Assembly (NCBI GenBank): GCA_902496505.1
Contig: CABVBB010000158.1
Span: forward strand, 1 to 5,898
Source: an uncultured Peptococcaceae bacterium
GTDB lineage: Bacteria; Bacillota; Peptococcia; Peptococcales; Peptococcaceae
Length of the DNA stretch: 5,898 bases
Direction: 5' to 3'
The notes below the pieces were generated by a model. It was not told the DNA's origin, made no database searches, and was given only the letters and a program-made list of their open reading frames with translations. The position numbers and the translations under genes were made by a program. Positions 1 through 5,898 of the stretch are shown piece by piece. Within the stretch, counting starts at the first letter, position 1; each line of letters begins with the position of its first letter.

Positions 1-441
1 CTGCATGAGAGCAGGCAGTGTCGGCGGCAGCGCTCTCATGATGCTGGCCTCTTCGCCAGCACCCTTTTCCTGCAGCTTGATCTGCTCCCAATTGGTCATG
101 ACGGTATCTGCATCTACTGGCCCGATGGTGCCGAATATATGCGGGTGGCGGCGGATGAGCTTATCCGCAATGCCCTGCACGACTTCGTTGAAATCAAAAT
201 CACCATCGTTCTCCGCAATTTTGGCATGAAAGACGACCTGCAGCAAAAGATCGCCCAACTCCTCCTTCATATGCACCATATCGTCGCTGTCGATGGTCTC
301 GACCACCTCATGCGCTTCCTCTAAAAGATTGCGCCGCAGAGTATGGTGATCCTGCTTTTTGTCCCAAGGACAGCCGTCAGGGCCCAAAAGCTTGTCCATG
401 ACCTCCATAAGCGGCTCTATGCTGTATGCTTTGTCTGTCAT
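1..441 (-). CDS. mazG: MazG nucleoside triphosphate pyrophosphohydrolase, N-terminal 147 residues (runs off the left edge)
   Basis: MazG hydrolyses nucleoside triphosphates to the monophosphate and pyrophosphate in the cytoplasm, and in characterised bacteria it is linked to clearing aberrant nucleotides and to (p)ppGpp-related stress control. The visible part has the all-alpha MazG fold signature: a GPDGCPWDKKQ segment (residues 20-30), the metal-binding EExxE motif at E41/E42/E45 and the partner ExxD at E61/D64, then RRHPHIFG (97-104) and the conserved NWEQIK (117-122). The frame is open to base 1. E. coli MazG has about 260 residues, so roughly the last 110 are outside the window. ATG at 441 lies one base after the upstream flippase stop codon, with GAGGGA (447-452) six bases before it, so translation is probably coupled. 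Unlike Bacillus YabN, no tetrapyrrole-methylase domain precedes the MazG part. The family call is secure; the physiological substrate is not determined. Confidence 0.94.
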   Translation of the reverse strand, partial: MTDKAYSIEPLMEVMDKLLGPDGCPWDKKQDHHTLRRNLLEEAHEVVETIDSDDMVHMKEELGDLLLQVVFHAKIAENDGDFDFNEVVQGIADKLIRRHPHIFGTIGPVDADTVMTNWEQIKLQEKGAGEEASIMRALPPTLPALMQ

Positions 442-442
442 C

Positions 443-2044
443 TCAATCCCTCGCTAACTTCATCTTGACCAGCAGATCAGCCAGCCGATTGCCGACTTTA
501 GGCATTTTGCGGATATCCTCTGTGCGAATGCCGCCGATAGCCAGCAGAACGATAAAATAACTGCACCCGCCTACCGCGATAGCCGCAAGCGTCGATACAC
601 CATTGCTCTTGGTCACAAGCAGACATAAGGCATAGATCACTTTGACCACGATACCCATCGCTGCTACGCTGAGCACAGGCTTGATCAAATGGTACGACGG
701 GTCAAACCACTTCCAGCCAATATTCTTGGCCACATTGCAAATATTATACAGTGCTGCCACAGCAAAGCCAATGACCGTTCCTAAAGCTGCTCCGCGGATA
801 CCGATCGCCGGAATGGCTGTGAGGACGTAGGTCAGCACCACCTTGATCGCTGCACCGATCATCAGCGCCTGCATCGGCACCATGACCTTGCCCATGCCTT
901 GCAGCGTCCCTGCGGACGTCTGGTAGAGACCGACCACCAGCACTGTGGGCGCCATCCAAAACAGCGCCAGCCCAGAGGGCGCTTCATTATAAAGCAGCTG
1001 ACAGATCGGTGTAGCCAGCGTCATCAAGCCCACGGTCGCCGGCAAAACGATAACGATCGCCAAGAGCATCGCCGAACGGTAATTGACCGCCACATCCTCC
1101 CGGCGTCCTGCTGCCAGCGCCTCCGCCACTGCCGGAACAAGGCTGGCGGACAGCGCTGTGGTCACGATAAAGGGCAGATTGATGATCGGCCCCGCATAAC
1201 CCGAAAGATAGCCATAATAACGCAGAGCCAGCACATGGTCAAAGCCCGCTGCCTCCAAGCGCGTGATGACCATCAGCGAATCGATGGACTGCATCAAGGG
1301 CAGCACCAGCGCACCAATAGAAATGGGGATAGCCAGGTAAAGCACTTGCCGGATGATCTGACCATTGCTCTTCTCCTCTGCCGCAGGATTGCCTGCGCCA
1401 CGTGGATGTTTCTTTTGGTACCAGGCTGCTGTGCACAGCAAAAAGATGAAGGCTGCGCAGCCGCCGGTAGCCGCACCCAAGCTGGCACCGCCTACGACCA
1501 ATTCTACCCCAAAGGGCATCAGGGCAAACAATGCCACAAAAATGGTGCCTACCCGGACAAACTGCTCAATGACCTGGGATACGGCAGTCGGGATCATTTG
1601 CTGCAAGCCTTGGAAATACCCGCGGAAGACTGCCATCAAACAGGTAAACATCATTGCCGGCGCAATCGCTCGGAGGCAGATCGCTGCCCGCGGTTCGTGC
1701 AGAAAATGCTCCGCTACATAGTCCGCGCCCAAAAACAAGGCGATCCCCGCACAAACGCCGATGATCAAAAGCACCCCCAGTGCCAGGCGAAAGATCCGGC
1801 GGCTGGTGGCGTATTCCTGCCGCTCCTCACATTCTGCGATCAGCTTGGACACTGCCAGCGGTATCCCGGCTGTAGAAAGCGCCAAGAGCAAACTATACAG
1901 CGGATAACCCAGATTGTAGATCGCTACGCCCTCAGATCCCACGATGCGGGCAAACGGTATACGGTACAACGCGCCCAGCATCTTGCCGATAATACCGGCA
2001 ATACTCAAGATCAATGCACCTTTGACAAAAGATTTTCCTGACAT
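443..2044 (-). CDS. SpoVB/YabM-type MOP flippase (polysaccharide biosynthesis protein family)
   Basis: A 533-residue polytopic membrane protein of the MATE-like MOP exporter superfamily, which flips lipid-linked sugar intermediates (lipid II or wall/capsule precursors) across the cytoplasmic membrane. It opens with the typical SFVKGALILSIAGIIGK helix and LYRIPFARIVG loop (residues 5-36). It also has RGYFQG at 141-146, QSIDSLMV at 252-259 and LYQTSAGTLQGMGK at 372-385, all positions characteristic of the SpoVB/YabM group. Hydrophobic stretches fit about 14 helices, split into two lobes by a charged cytoplasmic loop near 210-228. Length matches the family (about 520-540). I chose ATG 2044 because GAGGAG (2052-2057) lies seven bases upstream. 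An ATG at 2086 would add 14 basic residues, but it has no good binding site and sits almost on the predicted transcription start. mazG follows after one base. The lipid substrate is unknown, and the SpoVB resemblance does not prove that the host sporulates. Confidence 0.9.
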   Translation of the reverse strand: MSGKSFVKGALILSIAGIIGKMLGALYRIPFARIVGSEGVAIYNLGYPLYSLLLALSTAGIPLAVSKLIAECEERQEYATSRRIFRLALGVLLIIGVCAGIALFLGADYVAEHFLHEPRAAICLRAIAPAMMFTCLMAVFRGYFQGLQQMIPTAVSQVIEQFVRVGTIFVALFALMPFGVELVVGGASLGAATGGCAAFIFLLCTAAWYQKKHPRGAGNPAAEEKSNGQIIRQVLYLAIPISIGALVLPLMQSIDSLMVITRLEAAGFDHVLALRYYGYLSGYAGPIINLPFIVTTALSASLVPAVAEALAAGRREDVAVNYRSAMLLAIVIVLPATVGLMTLATPICQLLYNEAPSGLALFWMAPTVLVVGLYQTSAGTLQGMGKVMVPMQALMIGAAIKVVLTYVLTAIPAIGIRGAALGTVIGFAVAALYNICNVAKNIGWKWFDPSYHLIKPVLSVAAMGIVVKVIYALCLLVTKSNGVSTLAAIAVGGCSYFIVLLAIGGIRTEDIRKMPKVGNRLADLLVKMKLARD

Positions 2045-2051
2045 ATCATCG

Positions 2052-2057
2052 CTCCTC
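2052..2057 (-). promoter_or_regulatory. Ribosome binding site that sets the flippase start
   Basis: On the minus strand this reads GAGGAG, followed by a seven-base spacer and ATG at 2044. The upstream in-frame ATG at 2086 is preceded only by an A-rich stretch with no recognisable Shine-Dalgarno sequence. This makes 2044 the preferred start. Confidence 0.75.
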
Positions 2058-2095
2058 ACGGCAGGTTTTTTTCTCCACTTTTTCATATGTTTCTT

Positions 2096-2124
2096 ATCTT
2101 AGCCCAATCCCAGCGGAATTGCAA
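2096..2124 (-). promoter_or_regulatory. Candidate sigma-70/sigma-A promoter for the flippase-mazG unit
   Basis: On the minus strand there is TTGCAA (2119-2124, four of six matches to the -35 consensus), a spacer of exactly 17 bases, then TAAGAT (2096-2101, four of six matches to the -10). Transcription would begin near 2089, leaving a leader of about 45 bases before ATG 2044. The leader would place the alternative ATG at 2086 only about three bases from the RNA end. The site lies downstream of the preceding operon's terminator, where a new promoter is expected. Both hexamers are imperfect, so the assignment is moderate. A second TTGCAAT lies further upstream at 2161-2167 but has only a poor -10 partner. 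Confidence 0.5.
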
Positions 2125-2189
2125 CGAAACACTGCGTAAAATTACCACAAATTGCCCCTGATTGCAAGAAATTTTTTCCGCAAGGCCAT

Positions 2190-2220
2190 AAAAAACGCGG
2201 GACTCTGGGTGAGTCCCGCG
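2190..2220 (-). terminator. Rho-independent terminator of the TAXI-TRAP operon
   Basis: A perfect ten-base-pair inverted repeat (2196-2205 with 2211-2220, arms CGCGGGACTC and GAGTCCCGCG) encloses a five-base loop. On the minus strand it is followed directly by six T residues (2195-2190). The stem starts eight bases after the permease stop codon. The orientation is clear: the T tract exists only for minus-strand transcripts, so it does not serve plus-strand transcription. It separates the transporter operon from the flippase unit. Confidence 0.95.
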
Positions 2221-2228
2221 CGGTCTAC

Positions 2229-4256
2229 TTATTTGCTGCCATCATCATAGAGCCCTTTGGGACGCTTGATGATATCGCCGTGATGCGCTTCAAAACGTTT
2301 GCGCAGCACCTGCAGAAGCAGCATAACGCCGATCAGGCAAATACCGATCAAGTCCGTCTGCCAGCCGGGGATGACCAAGGTCAAACCGCCAGCCAGAGCC
2401 ACTGCTCGGGTAATGATGGAGGCATGTGTCATCAGATAGCCCTCCATAGCGACAGCGATGCCGAACATACCGATCAAGGAAGACACAACGACCGAGATGA
2501 CCTCTGGCACCGATGCGCCTACCAGCAGCATGCTGGGATTGAGAGCGAAGATATACGGCACGATAAAGGCCGCTATCGCCAGCTTCGTCGCCGTCGCGCC
2601 GGTCTTTAACGGATTACTGTGGGCAATAGCCGAGCCAGCGTAGGCGGCCAAGGCCACCGGCGGCGTGATATCGGCCACGATGCCGAAGTAGAAGACGAAC
2701 ATGTGCGCAGCCAGCATAGGCACGCCCAATTGCAGCACGATCGGTGCTGTGATGGAGGCCATGATGACATAGTTGGCTGTTGTCGGTACGCCCATGCCCA
2801 AAATGATCGAAGCGATCATGGTGAAGAAAAGCGCGATGATGATATGCCCGCCGGAAAGCGACAGCAGTCCAGCAGCCAGTTTCAAGCCGATACCCGTCAG
2901 AGTGACCATACCGACGATGATGCCGGCCACAGCGCAGGCAATAGCAACGCCGATGATATTTCTGGCGCCTGCTTCCAGTGCTCCGCAGAATACCTTGAAG
3001 CTCATACGCGTATCCGAGCGGAACATACTGACTATGATAGCCAAAACGATAGCCATCAGTGCTGAGCGGGACGGCGTCTCACCCCGTACCAGCATGACCA
3101 CCAGCACGACCAGCGGGATCAACAAATGCCAGTAATGCAGCATCAGTTTGCCAAAATGCGGGATCTCATCCGCAGGCAGACCCTGTAAGCGGCGTTTCTT
3201 CGCCTCCAGGTGGATCATGAGCATGATGCCGGTAAAATAAAGGATCGCCGGCACGATAGCCGCAATGATGATCGTAGAGTACGGGATCCCCGTCATCTCT
3301 GCCATCAGGAACGCTGCCGCGCCCATGATCGGCGGCATGATCTGACCACCGGTAGAAGCCGCTGCCTCAACAGCTGCTGCGAATTCTGGACGATAGCCCA
3401 TCTTGCGCATCATAGGAATGGTAAAACTGCCGGAGCTGACGGTATTAGCGACCGAGCTGCCAGTGATCGTGCCCTGCAGAGCGCTGGCAATGACTGCGAC
3501 CTTAGCCGGACCGCCGGTGGCTTTACCAGCAATGCTGTTGGCAATATCGATGAAGAACTGGCCGATGCCGGTCCGTTCCAAAAACGCACCAAACAGGATA
3601 AACAAAAAGATAAACGTCGAACATACCCCAAGCGGCGTACCTATGATACCCTCTGTCGTGTAGTACAAGTGAGAGACGATACGCTGCAGACTGTAACCTC
3701 TGTGCCCAAAATAACCGGGTATGTAATTGCCGAAATAGGCGTACGCGATAAACGCGATGACCACGATCAAGATCGGAATGCCTACCACACGCCGGCACGC
3801 TTCAAAAAGCAAGAGGATAGCGATGACAGCGATCACGATATCGATGGTCTCATAAGCGCCTGCTTTGGCTACGATCCCTCTGTAATTGACGACCATATAC
3901 ATAAACGACGCTGCGCTGCAGCATCCCAGCACGATATCATACCAAGGTACATGCTTATTGCGGCTGGCTGGCATTTTCTTATACGGATAAAGGATAAACG
4001 CCAAAAAGAGCACCATAGCCAAAAAAAGCGCCCGATGCTGCTGCGGCGGGATCCGATACACAGCGTTGATGAATACGGTGATCAATGTAAAAGCGATCAG
4101 CCCTATGGATACGACGATGCCTTTATTTCCTTCAAACACACGGGTAGCAGATTCACGGTCATACTTAGCCATGACCTCCTGGATCTCCTCCGGGGTCATG
4201 TAATGCTCTTCCTCTTCTGTAAGTTCCGCTCCTGTGTTTTTCTTTTCCTCAGTCAT
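2229..4256 (-). CDS. TRAP transporter fused permease, 4TM/12TM (DctQ-DctM fusion), TAXI class
   Basis: A 675-residue integral membrane protein joining the small and large TRAP subunits, the usual form in TAXI systems; it moves substrate delivered by the binding protein, expected to be coupled to an ion gradient. An acidic cytoplasmic N-terminus (1-45, with KYDRESATR at 31-39) precedes four DctQ-like helices (about 46-66, 76-92, 104-123, 138-153). The DctM-like part follows, with the signature segments GSSVANTVSSGSF (266-278), STGGQIMPPIMGAAAF (301-316), GMGVPTTANYV (487-497) and ADITPPVALAAYAGSAIA (528-545). Further C-terminal helices end before a basic tail. ATG 4256 is chosen because AAAGGAG (4265-4271) sits eight bases upstream. 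A longer frame from 4316 would overlap the DUF1850 gene and carry a meaningless 20-residue leader. It is the last gene of the operon, directly before the terminator. Family is certain; substrate and coupling ion are unknown. Confidence 0.96.
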   Translation of the reverse strand: MTEEKKNTGAELTEEEEHYMTPEEIQEVMAKYDRESATRVFEGNKGIVVSIGLIAFTLITVFINAVYRIPPQQHRALFLAMVLFLAFILYPYKKMPASRNKHVPWYDIVLGCCSAASFMYMVVNYRGIVAKAGAYETIDIVIAVIAILLLFEACRRVVGIPILIVVIAFIAYAYFGNYIPGYFGHRGYSLQRIVSHLYYTTEGIIGTPLGVCSTFIFLFILFGAFLERTGIGQFFIDIANSIAGKATGGPAKVAVIASALQGTITGSSVANTVSSGSFTIPMMRKMGYRPEFAAAVEAAASTGGQIMPPIMGAAAFLMAEMTGIPYSTIIIAAIVPAILYFTGIMLMIHLEAKKRRLQGLPADEIPHFGKLMLHYWHLLIPLVVLVVMLVRGETPSRSALMAIVLAIIVSMFRSDTRMSFKVFCGALEAGARNIIGVAIACAVAGIIVGMVTLTGIGLKLAAGLLSLSGGHIIIALFFTMIASIILGMGVPTTANYVIMASITAPIVLQLGVPMLAAHMFVFYFGIVADITPPVALAAYAGSAIAHSNPLKTGATATKLAIAAFIVPYIFALNPSMLLVGASVPEVISVVVSSLIGMFGIAVAMEGYLMTHASIITRAVALAGGLTLVIPGWQTDLIGICLIGVMLLLQVLRKRFEAHHGDIIKRPKGLYDDGSK

Positions 4257-4264
4257 ACTGATCA

Positions 4265-4271
4265 CTCCTTT
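4265..4271 (-). promoter_or_regulatory. Ribosome binding site that sets the fused permease start
   Basis: Minus-strand AAAGGAG, a near-perfect Shine-Dalgarno sequence, lies eight bases before ATG 4256 in the 34-base gap after the DUF1850 stop codon. It rules in favour of 4256 over the longer in-frame ATG at 4316, which lies inside the upstream gene. Confidence 0.85.
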
Positions 4272-4290
4272 CTTGAGGCTGTTGGCATAC

Positions 4291-4785
4291 TTATGGCACG
4301 ACTTCAAAAACGACACTGGTAAGCTCCGGCGCCAGCTCTTTCAAATGCCAGCTTTTTTCGCCGATGTGCAGTATTTGATCGCTGATGGTCCCTACCCGGT
4401 AAGACATTCGCGCTACGGGGATCTGCATATGATCGATGACCATAAAGCCCTCATCATCATAATAGAGCTCTTCACCTTCATTGAGCTCAGTGGCCACACC
4501 CGCACCGAAATTATTGTACCGTGCTTTGTAAAGCATCAGCTTGCCGTCCTGCCAACGATAATACTCCTCAACTTCACTTCTATTCACCGAATGGGTATAT
4601 GAGACAGAAAACGTCTGGTCTCGCCCCAACGGTTCCTGCAGATAGATCTCCTCTGTCTGCCTATTTTTCATCACTAAGGTCGGCGCCTGCTGGTGATCCA
4701 TGTAGACCAGTGCGCCAATGATTAAAGATACCGCAGCCACAATGACTGCAGCTGCGGTAATCCATTTAGCTGTCTGATTTTTCAT
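4291..4785 (-). CDS. DUF1850 family protein, TAXI-TRAP-associated, membrane-anchored
   Basis: A 164-residue protein recognised as DUF1850 by its core FSVSYTHSVNRSEVEEYY (59-76), followed by LMLYKARYNNFGAGVATEL (83-101), which matches the family's 'HSV...E.y' and 'f..fGAG' pattern. K2 and K7 precede a single hydrophobic stretch (about 9-28) with no lipobox cysteine. This suggests an uncleaved anchor with the soluble domain outside the cytoplasmic membrane, the side where the binding protein works. DUF1850 genes recur next to TAXI binding proteins and fused permeases, which supports an accessory transport role; no mechanism is known to me. It starts 20 bases after the binding protein stop codon, with a modest AAAGGT (4796-4801) ten bases upstream of ATG 4785. 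It is followed by the permease after 34 bases. The family call is good; function is unassigned. Confidence 0.88.
   Translation of the reverse strand: MKNQTAKWITAAAVIVAAVSLIIGALVYMDHQQAPTLVMKNRQTEEIYLQEPLGRDQTFSVSYTHSVNRSEVEEYYRWQDGKLMLYKARYNNFGAGVATELNEGEELYYDDEGFMVIDHMQIPVARMSYRVGTISDQILHIGEKSWHLKELAPELTSVVFEVVP
4729..4759. repeat. Perfect 9-bp inverted repeat inside the 5' end of the DUF1850 gene
   Basis: TACCGCAGC (4729-4737) and GCTGCGGTA (4751-4759) are exact reverse complements separated by 13 bases. In the mRNA this would form a GC-rich hairpin about 26-56 bases after the DUF1850 start codon, within its alanine/valine-rich anchor. It has no T tract, so it is not a terminator. A repeat of this length is expected about once by chance in a window this size, so function is uncertain. 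Confidence 0.35.
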
Positions 4786-4805
4786 ATACGCTCAGACCTT
4801 TGTTT

Positions 4806-5819
4806 TTATTTAAGAACGCCAGCTTCTTTGTAGTAACGTTCTGCACCTGGGTGCAGAGGAACAACAGAAATACCCTCTACAGCAGCAGCTGGATCTAACT
4901 CAGCGCCTTTAGAATGAGCGGTGGTGATAGCCTCTTTGTTTTCAAACAAAACTTTGGTCATCTGGTAAACGGTTTCTTCGTCCAGATCCGGGCTGACGAT
5001 CAAGGTCGCCTTAACGGATACGGTCAATACATCAGCGTCCATGCCTTTGTAAGCATCCGGCGTAATGGTGTATTCAGTATAGAACGGATAATCAGCTTTC
5101 AGTTTTTCTACAGCATCGCTGTCCACAGGGATCAGGTCGATATCATGGGTGGTAGCCAGTTCCATGACAGCGGTGGTCGGGATACCTGCTGTAATAAATA
5201 CAGCGTCTAAAGAACCATCTTTGATGGCATCAGCGGAAGGACCAAAGCCTAAGTTCTGCACTTTGATATCATCAAAGGTCAGGCCGTAAGCAGCTAAGAT
5301 CTGTCTGGAGTTTGCTTCAACACCGCTGCCGATATCACCAACGGATACTCTCTTGCCTTTGAGGTCAGCGACAGATTTGATGTTGGCATCTGGAGAAGCT
5401 ACGATCTGGCAAACTTCGGAATAAACGGTACCGATGGTAGAGAAATTCTGAGTCTGTTTGCCTTCAAAGTTTTCAGTGCCATTGTAAGCATAGGTCATGA
5501 CATCGTTTTGAACGATAGCGACTTCTGCTTCGCCTTTGCTCACCAAATTGATGTTTTCCTGAGAAGCACCAGTAGCCTCTACGGCGCAGTTCATACCCTC
5601 GATATTTTCATTCCAAGCAGTTGCTACTGCGCTGGCATACGGATAATACGTACCGGAGGTGCCGCCGGAAGCAAAGGAAATATTGATCGCCTGAGCTTGT
5701 TTCGGCTGATCAGTTTGTCCACCTGCAGCAGGCTGATCATTAGCAGGTTTGCTGCCGCAAGCTGTGACACACATCGCCATCATCAATACAGAGGCGATCA
5801 CCATCGTTTTTTTCTTCAT
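4806..5819 (-). CDS. TAXI family TRAP transporter substrate-binding lipoprotein
   Basis: A 337-residue extracytoplasmic solute receptor that binds a small organic ligand and hands it to the fused permease encoded downstream. MKKK and a hydrophobic segment lead to the lipobox VTAC, with predicted lipidation at C21, so the mature protein is tethered to the outer face of the cytoplasmic membrane by a Gly/Gln/Pro-rich linker (22-43). TAXI hallmarks follow: GGTSGTYYP (52-60), ATGASQENINLVSKGEAEVAI (82-102) including the dimer-like sensor segment, GKRVSVGDIGSG (155-166), FITAGIPTTAVMEL (208-221) and the C-terminal PLHPGAERYYKEAG (321-334). Size is normal for the family. ATG 5819 is chosen because AAGGGAG lies eight bases upstream; the in-frame ATG at 5825 is too close to it, and one at 5852 lies upstream of it. 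Codon choice is richer in GCT, GGT, GAA and AAA than in the neighbouring genes, which fits high expression. The ligand cannot be deduced from sequence. Confidence 0.95.
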   Translation of the reverse strand: MKKKTMVIASVLMMAMCVTACGSKPANDQPAAGGQTDQPKQAQAINISFASGGTSGTYYPYASAVATAWNENIEGMNCAVEATGASQENINLVSKGEAEVAIVQNDVMTYAYNGTENFEGKQTQNFSTIGTVYSEVCQIVASPDANIKSVADLKGKRVSVGDIGSGVEANSRQILAAYGLTFDDIKVQNLGFGPSADAIKDGSLDAVFITAGIPTTAVMELATTHDIDLIPVDSDAVEKLKADYPFYTEYTITPDAYKGMDADVLTVSVKATLIVSPDLDEETVYQMTKVLFENKEAITTAHSKGAELDPAAAVEGISVVPLHPGAERYYKEAGVLK

Positions 5820-5827
5820 AAACATCT

Positions 5828-5834
5828 CTCCCTT
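5828..5834 (-). promoter_or_regulatory. Ribosome binding site that sets the binding-protein start
   Basis: Minus-strand AAGGGAG with an eight-base spacer to ATG 5819. The ATG two codons earlier (5825) would leave only a two-base spacer. The start at 5819 also gives a canonical MKKK signal peptide. Confidence 0.85.
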
Positions 5835-5898
5835 TTGGTTATATTGCCACATTTTAGTAAATACCGGCCGTCCCGAATATTAGGCATTCTCGTATTTT
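5835..5898 (-). other. Leader/upstream region of the TAXI-TRAP operon (cut by the right edge)
   Basis: These 64 bases upstream of the binding-protein ribosome site contain no gene. TAAAAT (on the minus strand at 5851-5856) resembles a -10 box and would give a leader of about 25 bases, but no acceptable -35 hexamer lies 16-18 bases further upstream. The self-complementary CGGCCG at 5865-5870 is too short to call as an operator. The real promoter may lie partly or fully outside the window. Confidence 0.3.

Noticed and set aside
4..40. Perfect 9-bp inverted repeat CATGAGAGC / GCTCTCATG with a 19-base loop
   Set aside because: It lies inside mazG, where the bases encode MRALPPTLPALM, resembling the usual Pro/Leu-rich segment of MazG. 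The long loop and absence of a T tract make a functional hairpin unlikely.
899..2041. Long plus-strand open frame (380 codons) opposite the flippase gene
   Set aside because: Its translation is rich in His, Arg, Gln and Asp with no domain or hydrophobic pattern, as expected from the antisense of a membrane protein gene. The minus-strand gene has clear family motifs.
2190..2220. Terminator acting in both directions
   Set aside because: Only the minus strand has a T tract after the stem. On the plus strand the stem is followed by CGGTCTAC.
3210..4322. Long plus-strand open frame (370 codons) opposite the permease gene
   Set aside because: The composition is His/Arg/Asp-rich antisense shadow, with no recognisable motif, and it lies entirely opposite a certain TRAP permease.
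5837..5842. TATAAC as a -10 box for the TAXI operon
   Set aside because: Transcription would start at the ribosome binding site itself, and no -35 hexamer lies at a suitable distance.
1..5898. Search for a wholly new system, mobile element, CRISPR array, tRNA or riboswitch
   Set aside because: Nearly every base is accounted for by five recognisable genes and short intergenic signals. No direct repeats, transposase, integrase, tRNA-like or riboswitch-like structure was visible.

Overview
The window holds two transcription units, both on the minus strand, so it reads from right to left. Lipoprotein-type binding proteins, strong AGGAG-type ribosome binding sites, a SpoVB-type flippase and a TAXI transporter point to a low-to-mid GC member of the Bacillota. 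An anaerobic gut-type lineage such as the Negativicutes is plausible. That placement is inference, because no rRNA or other lineage marker lies in the window.

Right-hand unit (about 5819 to 2190): a complete TRAP transporter of the TAXI class. Its order is lipoprotein substrate-binding protein (4806-5819), small membrane-anchored DUF1850 protein (4291-4785), and fused 4TM/12TM permease (2229-4256). The genes are 20 and 34 bases apart, and a textbook rho-independent terminator (2190-2220) closes the unit. The binding protein captures an organic anion outside the membrane and delivers it to the permease, which is expected to be driven by an ion gradient. DUF1850 proteins are recurrent neighbours of TAXI systems, but I know of no assigned role for them. 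The substrate cannot be read from sequence.

Left-hand unit (about 2124 to beyond 1): a candidate sigma-70-type promoter (2096-2124) precedes a 14-helix-type MOP-superfamily flippase of the SpoVB/YabM group (443-2044). One base after its stop codon, mazG begins (441 to the window edge); it is a nucleoside triphosphate pyrophosphohydrolase cut off by the edge after 147 codons. The pair recalls the yabM-yabN pair of Bacillus subtilis, but here MazG lacks the N-terminal methylase-like domain of YabN.

For three genes the longest reading frame is not the likely gene. Well-placed Shine-Dalgarno sequences select internal ATGs at 5819, 4256 and 2044. The plus strand shows no convincing gene; its long open frames are antisense shadows. 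I saw no mobile element, CRISPR array, tRNA, rRNA or riboswitch, and nothing that amounts to a new biological system. The least understood component is the DUF1850 protein.
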